64,000 nt of DNA from Flavobacterium xueshanense (GCF_900112975.1 NZ_FONQ01000004.1:62001-126000), one strand, 5' to 3'. Positions 8,754 to 17,185 are shown, counted from the stretch's first letter. Notes: generated by a model from the letters alone, not told the origin. Made by a program: numbers and translations.

Positions 8754-9830
8754 TTAGTAAACTTCGCTGGCTTCTTTCAATTTTTCCATGTTGTTGACTA
8801 ACGCTAACTCGTCAACAATTTTCTGAATATCACCATTCATGATATTTCCTAAATCGTATAATGTCAATCCCACACGGTGATCCGTTACACGACCTTGCGC
8901 GTAATTATACGTACGGATTTTTGCCGAACGGTCTCCAGAACTTACTTGTGACGTACGCGTTGTAGCATCTTCGGCTTGTTTTTTGGCTAATTCCTGCTCG
9001 TACAAACGAGAACGCAAAACGCCAAATGCCTTGTCTTTATTTTTATGTTGTGATTTTTGATCCTGACATTGCGCAACTAATCCGGTTGGAATGTGCGTCA
9101 AACGTACCGCTGATTTGGTTGTATTTACGGATTGTCCACCTGGTCCTGACGAACAGAAAAAATCCACACGAACATCATTCATATCAATCTGTACATCAAA
9201 TTCCTCTGCTTCCGGCAATACCATAACAGTCGCTGCCGAGGTGTGAACACGTCCTTGAGTTTCCGTTTGCGGTACGCGTTGCACACGGTGAACACCCGCT
9301 TCAAACTTCAAGGTTCCGTAAACGTCCTCACCGGTAACTTCAAAAATCACCTCTTTAAAACCACCCGAAGTTCCTTCATTCATATCCACCACAGATGTTC
9401 TCCAACCTCTGTTCTCACAATATTTGGTATACATACGGAACAAATCCCCGGCAAAAATACTCGCTTCATCCCCACCCGTTCCGGCACGAATCTCCACCAT
9501 GACATTTTTGGCATCTTCGGGATCTTTAGGAATCAGCATAAATTTGATTTCTTCCTCCAGTTCCGGCAATCTATCCTTCGCTTCTTCCAGTTGCATTTTG
9601 GCCATTTCGGTCATATCAGCATCACTGTTATCGGCAATTATTTCGTTTGCTTCTTCGATATTTGCCATCAAAATAACATATTCATCTCGCTTTTCAGCCA
9701 AAGCTTTTAAACTTTTGTACTCTTGATTCAATTGCACATAACGCTTCTGATCCGAGATTACATCCGGCTGAATAATCAAATCCGAAATCTCATCGAAACG
9801 TTGTTTTACTATTTGAAGTCTATCTAACAT
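8754..9830 (-). CDS. prfA: Peptide chain release factor 1
   Basis: RF1 reads UAA and UAG in the ribosomal A site and releases the finished protein. The 358-aa length is normal. The catalytic GGQ is at residues 231-233 within [16 protein letters not shown]. The stop-codon recognition loop reads VPQTETQGR, a P-x-T tripeptide with Gln where E. coli RF1 has Ala. RVHTSAAT follows as expected. An N-terminal helical domain precedes these. Transcribed alone, with a shared terminator downstream. Confidence 0.98.
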   Translation of the reverse strand: MLDRLQIVKQRFDEISDLIIQPDVISDQKRYVQLNQEYKSLKALAEKRDEYVILMANIEEANEIIADNSDADMTEMAKMQLEEAKDRLPELEEEIKFMLIPKDPEDAKNVMVEIRAGTGGDEASIFAGDLFRMYTKYCENRGWRTSVVDMNEGTSGGFKEVIFEVTGEDVYGTLKFEAGVHRVQRVPQTETQGRVHTSAATVMVLPEAEEFDVQIDMNDVRVDFFCSSGPGGQSVNTTKSAVRLTHIPTGLVAQCQDQKSQHKNKDKAFGVLRSRLYEQELAKKQAEDATTRTSQVSSGDRSAKIRTYNYAQGRVTDHRVGLTLYDLGNIMNGDIQKIVDELALVNNMEKLKEASEVY

Positions 9831-10004
9831 TTTCTTATTCCTTTATTTAGAGTGCAAAATTACGAAAAAAGTATTCAGTTTGCAAGGTTCGTTTTTGGCG
9901 TATTCCCTATCAATTGAAAACTTTCCGGACACTAAGCCATCATTAACACAAACAGTACTATGGTAGAAGCTTTAAACGGTAAACTTTTAACCAGTTAAAT
10001 TCTT

Positions 10005-10106
10005 TTTAGGAGCTATTTCCTGCTGTCATTCCAATCTTTTTTGATAAAACTTGCTTTGCGTTTTATCAATAAAGGATTTTCCCTTCCATCAGGGCTAGGG
10101 CGATTG
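10005..10106 (-). repeat. Dispersed repeat R2, copy a
   Basis: Read on the reverse strand, the left arm TAGCCCTGATGGAAG and the right arm GACAGCAGGAAATAGCTCC match the copies near 18183 and 28391. The middle differs and forms its own hairpin: TTGATAAAAC (10041-10050) pairs perfectly with GTTTTATCAA (10060-10069) around a 9-base loop. Confidence 0.75.
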
Positions 10107-10311
10107 TTTTAAATAAACAGCGTTTACGGCTTTCCGTAAAATTGCTGAGGGAAAAGGAGTTAGTTTTGAGAATGAAAGACAATTCAAGGTGTTTTTATCT
10201 GTATTTTCGGTGTTAAGTTATATATTTGAAAATAAATATACCCTGACCACTGTCAAACCTATATCTCTAAATTTGGGGTGATAGGTCTTATTTTATCAGA
10301 CGTATATACAA

Positions 10312-10320
10312 GTTGTGCAC
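10312..10320 (+). other. Cassette-like core site upstream of abi gene
   Basis: GTTGTGCAC lies 18 bases before the abi start. It resembles the GTTATGTGC core that closes the imperfect palindrome downstream of the gene. If these are recombination cores, they bound a ~980-bp single-gene cassette. Confidence 0.35.
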
Positions 10321-10337
10321 TATTATAACCGAACTAA

Positions 10338-11162
10338 ATGATGAATCTTACTTTTATAGAAAAAAATAAATTTGAAAAACTATTCGGAATGAAATCTGGA
10401 TATGTTTTGGACTTTTCAGACAGAACTTTTCAGGAGTTTGTTGGAGATTCAGCAGGGATAGATATTTATGAAGAAAAGTATATTTATGGCAGTGGTTCAA
10501 AAGCAAATAGACTTCGCGGGTTTTGGAATGTAGAATCAAATTATAATATTGGAAAACTATTAGAAAAGCTTTTGGAATATTGGTTGGAACAAGCTCAATC
10601 AGGCGAAATTAGCTATGACATAACAGATCAGAATAATTATAAAGACTGCTTAGTAATAGTCGCAAAACTAAAAACTGATAATCCTGTAGAAAATATAGAT
10701 GCAATTCAAGCAAATTCTGACGATAGAACTTTCAAAATTTTAGCGGAATCAATTCGTGAAAGTATAAATAAAAATGAACCTGAAAAAGGATTGGACAGAC
10801 TTCATACTTTTACGATAAAATACGTTAGACAATTGTGTGAAAATCATCAGATAGCATTTGATAAAGAAACGCCTCTTCATAGCTTATTTGGTGGCTATGT
10901 CAAAAAAATTGTAAACGAAGGCTTAATAGAATCTGTAATGACAGAAAGAATTTTGAAGTCGTCTATTTCGGTATTAGAAGCATTTAATGGAGTTAGAAAT
11001 AATCAAAGTTTTGCACACGATAATGTAATATTGAATTACAACGAAAGTATATTAATTTTCAACAATGTTACTAATGTTATTAGATTTTTAGAAACTATTG
11101 AAAAGCCAAAAACTGAACAAAAAGAAGAAATAATTGAGGAATGGAATGACCTTCCGTTCTAA
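10338..11162 (+). CDS. Abortive-infection (Abi-C, HEPN-like) family protein
   Basis: This 274-aa protein ends in an Abi-C type domain of the HEPN superfamily. Residues 220-227 (RNNQSFAH) give an R-X6-H motif, the usual HEPN RNase active site, in the characteristic context of a short hydrophobic helix followed by HDN. The N-terminal half is charged and unassigned. Family knowledge suggests phage-triggered RNA cleavage and growth arrest; phage resistance here is inference. There is no partner antitoxin beside it. It is very AT-rich, and the DNA around it has cassette-like ends (10312 and 11292), suggesting horizontal acquisition. Confidence 0.8.
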   Translation: MMNLTFIEKNKFEKLFGMKSGYVLDFSDRTFQEFVGDSAGIDIYEEKYIYGSGSKANRLRGFWNVESNYNIGKLLEKLLEYWLEQAQSGEISYDITDQNNYKDCLVIVAKLKTDNPVENIDAIQANSDDRTFKILAESIRESINKNEPEKGLDRLHTFTIKYVRQLCENHQIAFDKETPLHSLFGGYVKKIVNEGLIESVMTERILKSSISVLEAFNGVRNNQSFAHDNVILNYNESILIFNNVTNVIRFLETIEKPKTEQKEEIIEEWNDLPF

Positions 11163-11171
11163 AAAAATAAC

Positions 11172-11300
11172 TGTGCACAACAGCCATTTTGAGCTAGCTG
11201 GAATTTAGTGGAATTAACGTTCCGCATCAAGTTTTCGTTAAGCCCAATATTGAGGGGTTACGAACTTCCAGCCATCTCAAAGTGGCGACACGTTATGTGC
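11172..11300 (+). other. attC-like long imperfect inverted repeat after abi gene
   Basis: Immediately after the abi stop, 11175-11300 folds on itself. GCACAAC (11175-11181) pairs with GTTATGTGC (11292-11300) with a two-base bulge; GCCA (11183-11186) with TGGC (11283-11286); TTTGAG (11188-11193) with CTCAAA (11276-11281); GCTGGAA (11197-11203) with TTCCAGC (11266-11272). Unpaired triplets CTA and CAT separate the last two stems. An inner TTAACG/CGTTAA stem is at 11214-11219 and 11236-11241. The length (~126 bases), paired boxes with an unpaired spacer and a GTT core resemble integron attC sites. No integrase gene is in the window. Confidence 0.45.
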
Positions 11301-11450
11301 CCCCCCCCCGCTGGCGCTAGCGTCGCGCTCGTGAACGTGATCAGAATCATTTATTCCTTAATTTTTCGTTATAGACACGAGAGAATATTATGTTCACGAG
11401 AGGGGCCAATTTTAATTTAGAGCATAATCCTAGGCGTTTGCAATGCGGTT
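11301..11450 (+). repeat. Dispersed repeat R3, copy a
   Basis: It begins with a run of C (ten counting 11300), then CGCTGGCG, GCGCTCGTGAACGT and AATCATTTATTCC, ending in ATTTTAATTTAGAGCATAATC and TTTGCAATGCGG. The first part matches 16981-17060 and the last part matches 11526-11570 and 17211-17255, so R3 is a composite family. Confidence 0.6.
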
Positions 11451-11505
11451 ACTTTAACCCTGCTACCCGAAGTGTTCTTTTAAAACACGGGATTTCTGTG
11501 CAAAG

Positions 11506-11580
11506 TCCCCCACTGGCGCTCGTTTGCAACGAGTGTCAATTTTAATTTAGAGCACAGTCGTAGCGTTAGCAACGAGAAAA
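11506..11580 (+). repeat. Dispersed repeat R3, copy b (3' part)
   Basis: GGCGCTCGTTTGCAACGAGTG contains CTCGTT/AACGAG arms, then TTTTAATTTAGAGCACAGTCG and GCAACGAG. It aligns with the second half of copy a. The ~55 bases before the next gene are AT-rich and unassigned. Confidence 0.55.
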
Positions 11581-11637
11581 CTATATGTTTTAAATCTTTT
11601 AAAATCCGTAACTTAGTGTCTACTAAACTTTACGATT

Positions 11638-12258
11638 ATGAAAGTTTTATTTTTTATTATCGTACTCTTAACGGTACAGTCATGTACAACAAAAAAGTAT
11701 ATTCAGAAACGACAGCTTCCTGAAGGAATAAAATCGGCTACCGAAGAAATATATGTAGTAGAAAATAATCAAAAAAAGCTTTTGCACAAAAAGCAAATGG
11801 TCTTTACTAGAAATGGCCGCATCAAATACTCTAAAACTGTCGATTCATTAGGCAATCTATTGCAAAAAACCAAAAAGAAATTATGGTTTGAAGTGGAATT
11901 GTATCCAGATAAAGAACCTTATTACTGTAAAACACGATGGAAACCGAATCACCGTGAACGTATCAGCTGTTACACTAAAAAACAATATAAAGAAAACGAA
12001 GCCATTTATCATTATAATAAAGATGGAACTATTGATAAAATAGTGGACAACTTTACAAGTTTCAACACCCGGTATTTTTTTTATACGAACAAAGAACTTT
12101 CTAAAATTGTTACCAAGGACAAAAAGGATACATCTATTGACGAAGTTTTAATATCCTGTGAAACCAAAGATGAAAAAGGTGCTTGTTTAAAAGAGATTAG
12201 AATTTCGAATAAAACAAACAATAAAGAAGAAATACTCTTCTCCCCGAATTATGATTAA
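11638..12258 (+). CDS. Hypothetical lipoprotein
   Basis: A 206-aa protein with a short type II signal peptide and lipobox VQSC (Cys at residue 16). The mature part is lysine- and tyrosine-rich with alternating strands (KKQMVFTRNGRIKYSKTVDS, AIYHYNKDGTIDKIV), reminiscent of YD-like or MORN-like beta repeats but not clearly either. Function unknown. R1 copy 1 begins directly after its stop codon and runs to ten bases before the next gene, so the repeat would be transcribed between the two. Confidence 0.75.
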   Translation: MKVLFFIIVLLTVQSCTTKKYIQKRQLPEGIKSATEEIYVVENNQKKLLHKKQMVFTRNGRIKYSKTVDSLGNLLQKTKKKLWFEVELYPDKEPYYCKTRWKPNHRERISCYTKKQYKENEAIYHYNKDGTIDKIVDNFTSFNTRYFFYTNKELSKIVTKDKKDTSIDEVLISCETKDEKGACLKEIRISNKTNNKEEILFSPNYD

Positions 12259-12398
12259 CCCAATCGCTCGGATATCAACTAACGTTAACGCAGAATTGCA
12301 TTCTGTGCCCACAACGAAAAGCAAATAAAATAATAGTCTAACTTTACGGCATTGCTTCGTTCCACGCAATCCCTTAATTCAATCGCCCACAAATAAAA
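12259..12398 (+). repeat. R1 repeat, copy 1
   Basis: The unit opens with CCAATCGCTCGG, has hairpin I around 12289-12307, the constant AGCAAATAAAATAATAG, hairpin II (ATTGC ... GCAAT around 12350-12370) and closes with CAATCGCCCACAAATAAA. Hairpin I here is CAGAAT/ATTCTG, whereas other copies have CAGTTT/AAACTG: two base pairs changed on both sides. It fills the whole gap between two lipoprotein genes. Confidence 0.85.
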
Positions 12399-12407
12399 CC
12401 AACTAAA

Positions 12408-13490
12408 ATGAAAAAGATCCTTATTATATTTTCGATATTTACATTCTTTGTTTCTTGTAAAGAAACAACTAGCAAAAAAGCGGCCGAAGTTAAAAATCAA
12501 CAAGTTGACAGCACAGCAAATCAAGTGATAGAAGTTGCTGCGTTCAAGGGGCAACAAGTTACCGGAGTCACACTTACTAATGCTGGGCGTATTTTTGTAA
12601 ACTTTCCGAGATGGAGAAAAGGAGTTGATGATTCCGTCGTGGAAATAACAAATACTACCGTTCAAGAAAGCTATCCGGATGAAAATTGGAATTCTTGGGA
12701 GATTGGACAGCCAGTTGTGGCCAATAAATTTGTTGGAGTGCAATCAGTAGTTGCCTTTGAAAACCAATTGTATGTTTTAGACACCAGAAGTCAATTATTC
12801 GAAAATGTGCTGGATGCGCCTCGTCTTTTTGTTTTTAATCTAAGAACTGATAAATTAGTTAAAACCTATATTCTAGATAAAAACAGCTACCACCCTGATT
12901 CTTACATCAACGATCTTAGGATAGATAAAAAAACTCAAAAAATCTATCTTACTGACTCAGGAAACTCTGGTATTGTCATCATAGACATTAAATCCGGTCG
13001 TTCCAGAAGAGTTTTAGACAACCATAAATCAACAACTGCCGAACAAAGCTTTTTGACATTTGGAGACAAAAAATGGGAAAATACCATTCATTCTGATGGA
13101 ATAGCCTTAGACACTGAAAACGACCGACTTTATTTTCATGCCCTTACAGGATACAGCCTCTATTCAATTGCAACAAATATGCTTGACTCTGAAGATGAAA
13201 AAAGCATAGAAGAAAGCGTTCGATTTGAGGCAAAAACTGCCGCACCGGACGGCATGCTATTTGACCACAATGGTAATTTATATTTTGCCGATTTAGAAAA
13301 TAATAAAATCCAGTATCGAAAACCAGATGGCAGTATTCACACTTTGGTAGAAGGTGATAAAATAAAATGGGCAGATACATTTAGTATTTATAACAACTAC
13401 TTATATTTTACTAACTCAAGAATAAATGAGGTTACAGCTGATATTTCAAATTTGACTTTTACTTTAAACAAAATCAAATTAGCCAAATAG
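12408..13490 (+). CDS. Major royal jelly/yellow-family lipoprotein
   Basis: This 360-aa product has a lipobox FVSC (Cys about 17) and a six-bladed beta-propeller of the major royal jelly protein/yellow family. Typical blade segments are GRIFVNFPRW, LRIDKKTQKIYLTDSGNSGIVIID, DGIALDTENDRLYFHALTGYSLYSI and APDGMLFDHNGNLYFAD. Bacterial members are sometimes annotated as gluconolactonase- or dopachrome-tautomerase-related, but the reaction, if any, is unknown. It should sit on the membrane as a lipoprotein. A 7-bp hairpin with a T-run follows. Confidence 0.88.
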   Translation: MKKILIIFSIFTFFVSCKETTSKKAAEVKNQQVDSTANQVIEVAAFKGQQVTGVTLTNAGRIFVNFPRWRKGVDDSVVEITNTTVQESYPDENWNSWEIGQPVVANKFVGVQSVVAFENQLYVLDTRSQLFENVLDAPRLFVFNLRTDKLVKTYILDKNSYHPDSYINDLRIDKKTQKIYLTDSGNSGIVIIDIKSGRSRRVLDNHKSTTAEQSFLTFGDKKWENTIHSDGIALDTENDRLYFHALTGYSLYSIATNMLDSEDEKSIEESVRFEAKTAAPDGMLFDHNGNLYFADLENNKIQYRKPDGSIHTLVEGDKIKWADTFSIYNNYLYFTNSRINEVTADISNLTFTLNKIKLAK

Positions 13491-13578
13491 TAAAAAAAGT
13501 TTCTTAACAAATATAGCATTTGTAGCGGATACAAAGTTTACTGATTTGAAACAATCGTTTATAGTTTCAATCTATGAT

Positions 13579-13614
13579 ATAAAATGGGTTTGATTTTTCG
13601 GATCCATTTTTTTT
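13579..13614 (+). terminator. Hairpin terminator after yellow-family gene
   Basis: AAAATGG (13581-13587) pairs with CCATTTT (13604-13610) and is followed by further T. It is placed directly before R1 copy 2. Confidence 0.6.
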
Positions 13615-13733
13615 ACCCAGATCGCTCGGGTATCCGCAGTAGTTAGCGCAGTTTTGTAAACTGTGAGCACAACAAGAAGCAAATAAAATAATAGACAAAT
13701 TAGATGGGATTGCTTCGTTCAGTACAATGAATT
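13615..13733 (+). repeat. R1 repeat, copy 2
   Basis: It has ATCGCTCGGGTATCC, then hairpin I CAGTTT-TGT-AAACTG and AGCAAATAAAATAATAG. Hairpin II is weakened (ATTGC against ACAAT). The closing CAATCGCTC part is missing. The ~135 bases between it and the core at 13870 hold no gene. Confidence 0.8.
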
Positions 13734-13869
13734 AAACCGATTAATCAACAGCAATTTTTCAATATAGCGGGGTTTGGGTTTAATTTGAAGTTGGTTTTGT
13801 ACTTGCAAAGTCCGTGTTTAACCGAAAGTTTCGGCTTCCTAATTCCGCCACATCGCCCAGCGGCCAAAT

Positions 13870-13878
13870 GTTATAGCC
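13870..13878 (+). other. Cassette-like core site upstream of NmrA-type gene
   Basis: GTTATAGCC lies 47 bases before the reductase start, preceded by GGCTTCCTAATTCCGCC and CACATCGCCCAGCGGCC, which look like one arm of an attC-type structure. The matching 5' arm is not present upstream, so it would be a truncated site. Confidence 0.3.
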
Positions 13879-13924
13879 AATGCTATAAACGACACAACGA
13901 TAACGAACATTTTACATAAATAGT

Positions 13925-14794
13925 ATGACAAAAGTTTTAATTACAGGGGCAACAGGAAATGTTGGGACAGAAGTGATAAAGTCATTGCAAAACATTGACC
14001 ATCAACTTGACATTTATGCTGGAGTTAGAAACTTAAATGAAGACAGACTTAAATTATCCAATTACAAAGTAAATTTTTCTCTATTTGACTTTACCGATGT
14101 TGAGACGTACAAAACCGCTTTGAACGGCTGTGAAATCCTTTTTTTATTACGACCGCCACAAATTTCAGAAGTAGAAAAATATTTTAAACCTATCATTGAC
14201 ACTTGTAAAAAAAACGGAGTTAAACATATTGTATTCTTATCAGTTCAGGGCGTTGAGAAAAGTAAAATGATACCGCACCACAAAATTGAGAAACTAATTG
14301 TTGACAGCAAAATACCATACACGTTCTTACGACCTGCTTATTTTATGCAAAACTTTACAACTACTTTGCATAAAGACTTAGTGAATAAAAAAAGAATTTA
14401 TCTACCTGCTGGTAACGCAAAATTTACTCTGGTTGACGTTCGTGACATTGGTGCAGTTTCTGCAACTATCTTGACAAACATATCGGAGCATATTAATAAA
14501 TCGTATGAATTAACTTGTAATGTAAAGTTGACGTTTTTGGAAATGGCAAGAATATTAAGCGACATTTTAGGAATTGACATTCAATATATATCACCAAACC
14601 TTATAAGTTTCTTCCTGACAAAAAGAAAAGAAAAAATACCAACGATGTTTATTCTTGTGATGATTATGCTTCACTATTTCCCAAGATTTCAAAAAGAGCC
14701 TGAGACAACTTACTGGGTGCAGAAAATCGCCAATAGACAACCAACAACATTTGAACAATTTATAAATGACAATAAAAAAGCACTTACCGAATGA
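13925..14794 (+). CDS. NmrA-like NAD(P)-binding oxidoreductase
   Basis: The 289-aa protein starts with a Rossmann fold (KVLITGATGNVGTEVIKSL), the G-x-x-G-x-x-G dinucleotide site of atypical short-chain dehydrogenases. It continues with KHIVFLSVQGVEKSKMIPHHKIE and PYTFLRPAYFMQNF, which match NmrA/QOR2-type proteins. These bind NAD(P) and act as quinone reductases, epimerase-like enzymes or redox sensors; the substrate here is unknown. It follows a cassette-like core sequence, and R1 copy 3 begins eight bases after its stop. Confidence 0.87.
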   Translation: MTKVLITGATGNVGTEVIKSLQNIDHQLDIYAGVRNLNEDRLKLSNYKVNFSLFDFTDVETYKTALNGCEILFLLRPPQISEVEKYFKPIIDTCKKNGVKHIVFLSVQGVEKSKMIPHHKIEKLIVDSKIPYTFLRPAYFMQNFTTTLHKDLVNKKRIYLPAGNAKFTLVDVRDIGAVSATILTNISEHINKSYELTCNVKLTFLEMARILSDILGIDIQYISPNLISFFLTKRKEKIPTMFILVMIMLHYFPRFQKEPETTYWVQKIANRQPTTFEQFINDNKKALTE

Positions 14795-14802
14795 GAATAA
14801 GC

Positions 14803-14922
14803 TCCCAATCGCCCGGAGATCCACAAGCGTTAGCGCAGTTTTGCAAACTGTGCCCACAAAGAGAAGCAAATAAAATAATAGCCCAACTGGATGGGATTGC
14901 TTCGTTACTTGCAATGACTTAA
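14803..14922 (+). repeat. R1 repeat, copy 3
   Basis: The clearest hairpin I of the set: GCGCAGTTT (14833-14841) pairs with AAACTGTGC (14845-14853) over nine bases, including one G-U. Hairpin II pairs ATTGC with GCAAT. It runs straight into copy 4. Confidence 0.85.
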
Positions 14923-15008
14923 GCCAATCGCTTGGATATCCACAAGCATTAGCGCAGAATTGCAAACTGTACAAACAAAGAGAAACAAATAAAATAATAG
15001 AAAACAAT
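14923..15008 (+). repeat. R1 repeat, copy 4 (5' part, tandem with copy 3)
   Basis: It begins CCAATCGCTTGGATATCC and ends just after AAATAAAATAATAG, so hairpin II is missing. Hairpin I is broken (CAGAATTGCAAACTG). The receiver pseudogene starts at its truncated edge. Confidence 0.8.
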
Positions 15009-15012
15009 ATTG

Positions 15013-15300
15013 GATGATTTTGGACTTGAACGTCATATTGCCGAGAGAGGAAAAATAGCGTTCGAAATGCTTTAGGCCGAAATAGATGATATTATTTTAA
15101 TGGATTTGGAACTACAGAATATATACTTAAAACAATGAATTCAAAAATTCTTGTTATTGGCTCAACTGCTGATTTTACTTAACTGGATTTGAAAAATCCA
15201 GATCAGAAACAATGAACGATTGTATTGCAAAACCTGTTGATGAAACACCAATGTAAGGCAAGATAATTGGCCTTTCAAATAAAGCAGAAGTGAAAACATA
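15013..15300 (+). pseudogene. Decayed response-regulator receiver domain
   Basis: Broken frames still read like the C-terminal half of a receiver domain. AEIDDIILMDLELQ carries the phospho-acceptor Asp region. After a frame change, KILVIGSTADFT matches the usual IPIIALTAD strand, and TMNDCIAKPVDETPM matches the G-M-N-D-Y-I-x-K-P-V end with its conserved Lys. At least three stops and a frameshift interrupt it, and the 5' part is lost next to R1 copy 4. It was probably once part of a hybrid kinase or regulator. The following 300 bases to the ice-binding gene are AT-rich without a gene. Confidence 0.7.
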
Positions 15301-15601
15301 GATTTAATTTTTTGTTATCAAAAAAGAAATAGGTAAAACTAGTAACGAGTTAAAAAATTATTTTTATTAGTTATTTGTCGAAAACAAAGCTTTTAGTAAT
15401 TACCACTATTTAATCCTAATTGTAAACTATCATTTACAGCACATATTGGTAATTTTTAGTTAATTCAAATTAGCATAATAGCTAAAAAACTTTTCAAAAC
15501 GACAATCTTATAACTAAATACTAAAATTTTATAACTTATCCGGCAGTAATATTTTAACATTTGTATAGTGGCAAATAAGTCACAAAATAATCAAACCAAT
15601 T

Positions 15602-16432
15602 ATGAAATTAAAAAATACACTATCTACCCTCGCTATGCTATCGGTAGTATTTTTTACCAGTTGTACTAATGATAATGTTGAGAACTCAACTTCTAATTCC
15701 TCTGCTGTTGCAAAATCAGATGGTTCACCTTCTACTATATTTGCGGTAAATGAAACTTATAACATACCAACAAAAATTGGTTCACAGAAACCAGTAAATC
15801 TTGGCATTGCAGGAGATTTTGCAATTTTATCAAAAACAGGAATTACAGATGTTTATAAATCAGCTATTACGGGTGATATTGGTTCAAGTCCAATAACTGG
15901 TGCTGCTATATTAGTTAGATGTACAGAAGTAGTAGGAACAATATACACCGTTGATGCTGCCGGTCCGCTTCCATGTAGTGTACCTAATGCTACAAGATTA
16001 ACAGCTGCTGTTGGAGATATGCAAACCGCCTACACTGATGCAGCAGGACGAATTAATCCTGATTTTCTGAATTTAGGTGCCGGAAATATTGGAGGAAAAA
16101 CACTGACACCTGGTTTGTATAAATGGACAACTGCGCTTACTATTCCAACGGATATAACTATTTCTGGTAATTCAACTGATGTTTTTATTTTCCAAGTAGC
16201 CGGTACTCTTAAATTGAGTTCCGCAGTTAGAATGACTTTAACAGGAGGAGTACAAGCCAAAAATATTTTTTGGGTAGTTTCCGATGCCGTAACATGTGGA
16301 ACAACTAGTCATTTTGAAGGAAACATATTAGGAATGACCGGAATCAATTTTCAGACTCATGCAACAATAAATGGAAGATTGTTAGCACAAACTGCCGTAA
16401 CACTTCAAATGAATGACGTAACCAAGCCCTAA
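15602..16432 (+). CDS. DUF3494 ice-binding lipoprotein
   Basis: The 276-aa product matches the DUF3494 ice-binding (antifreeze) family: NLGIAGDFAILSKTGITD near residues 66-83, ITGDIGSSPITGAAI, LTPGLYKWTTALTIPTDITI, VFIFQVAGTLKLS, and the ending GRLLAQTAVTLQMNDV. This family folds as a right-handed beta-helix that binds ice crystals. The N-terminus is a type II signal peptide with lipobox FTSC (Cys about 21), so unlike freely secreted members it should be membrane-anchored. It stands alone between repeat-rich stretches and ends before a very strong terminator. Confidence 0.93.
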   Translation: MKLKNTLSTLAMLSVVFFTSCTNDNVENSTSNSSAVAKSDGSPSTIFAVNETYNIPTKIGSQKPVNLGIAGDFAILSKTGITDVYKSAITGDIGSSPITGAAILVRCTEVVGTIYTVDAAGPLPCSVPNATRLTAAVGDMQTAYTDAAGRINPDFLNLGAGNIGGKTLTPGLYKWTTALTIPTDITISGNSTDVFIFQVAGTLKLSSAVRMTLTGGVQAKNIFWVVSDAVTCGTTSHFEGNILGMTGINFQTHATINGRLLAQTAVTLQMNDVTKP

Positions 16433-16530
16433 TAATTGTAGGCAATAAAAATATAAAAAATAGTCCTTCCGATTTTGGAGGTCATTGAAAAACAACGCTT
16501 GTTTTTGATTATCGTAATTTTTCAGAAAAT

Positions 16531-16580
16531 AAAAAACGCTTATAACAGGATTTTAAACATCCTTTATAAGCGTTTTTCTT
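16531..16580 (+). terminator. Strong hairpin terminator of ice-binding gene
   Basis: CGCTTATAA (16537-16545) pairs with TTATAAGCG (16564-16572) and AGGAT (16547-16551) with ATCCT (16559-16563), with one bulged C. A-run before and T-run after. Confidence 0.9.
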
Positions 16581-16784
16581 TTTATAATTATTTTTTATTA
16601 AAAGTTGTCTAAGTCTTTTTTTGACTTCTTTAGATGCATTTTGCATCATGCGGGTGTAGTTTGCATTTCCTACATTAATTTCAGTATTTTTTTTTAGTTG
16701 AATGCGAAAATTGCTATTGCTCCCTGCATTTACATATTGGTAAGTCCATACGATATTCCTCTATCATAACCATGTACATTTTTT

Positions 16785-16926
16785 AACCCGATCGCTCTGG
16801 TATCAAAATTGTTAGCGCAGTTTTACAAACTGTGCCCACAACGAAAAGCAAATAAAATAATAGACAAACTGGATGTGATTGCTTCGTTCCTCGCGATGAC
16901 TTAATCCAATCGCTCAGAAATAAACT
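16785..16926 (+). repeat. R1 repeat, copy 5
   Basis: A full-length unit with CCGATCGCTCTGG, hairpin I CAGTTT-TAC-AAACTG, hairpin II (ATTGC against GCGAT, one wobble) and closing CCAATCGCTCAGAAATAAA. The bases between the terminator and this copy (16581-16784) hold no gene. Confidence 0.85.
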
Positions 16927-16980
16927 CTGGAAGCAAAAAGTTTTAACCCATTAAAAAACCAACAGATGGAAGTACCAATT

Positions 16981-17104
16981 ACCCCCCGCTGGCGAATGCG
17001 TCCCGCTCAGGAACGTAATAAAAATCATTTATTTATTCATTTTTCGATATTGTCAGGAAACAAAATTATACTTACGAGCGGAACGCTCAGAATAACGTAA
17101 AAAC
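16981..17104 (+). repeat. Dispersed repeat R3, copy c
   Basis: CCCCCCGCTGGCG, GCGTCCCGCTC, GGAACGTAAT and AATCATTTATT lead to ATTTTTCGATAT, matching copy a at 11301-11380 base for base over most of its length. It is followed by an unassigned A-rich stretch. Confidence 0.6.
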
Positions 17105-17185
17105 AGCGACAAGAAAAACTCAAGTTTCAGAAAACCGAAAAAAAAATTGAAAATAAATTTATGATTGAACAACTTGAAGATAATT

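Larger units (their letters stand above)
9831..10337. other. Intergenic stretch holding an R2 repeat and a cassette-like boundary
   Basis: Apart from repeat R2a and the GTTGTGCAC core at 10312 there is no gene. Around 10247-10286, ACCTATATC and GATAGGT can pair imperfectly, which may be the remains of a recombination-site-like structure ahead of the abi gene. Confidence 0.45.

Noticed and set aside
11208..11420. 70-aa open frame after the abi gene
   Set aside because: It is made of the attC-like palindrome and R3 repeat DNA; no protein-like composition.
12285..12743. 152-aa reverse-strand open frame
   Set aside because: It is antisense to the start of the yellow-family lipoprotein gene and R1 copy 1, with no start context.
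14591..15007. 138-aa reverse-strand open frame
   Set aside because: Its peptide (LFYLLLFVGTVCKTALTLVDLRAIG region) is the translation of R1 repeats and recurs in other R1 copies; the rest is antisense to the NmrA-type gene.
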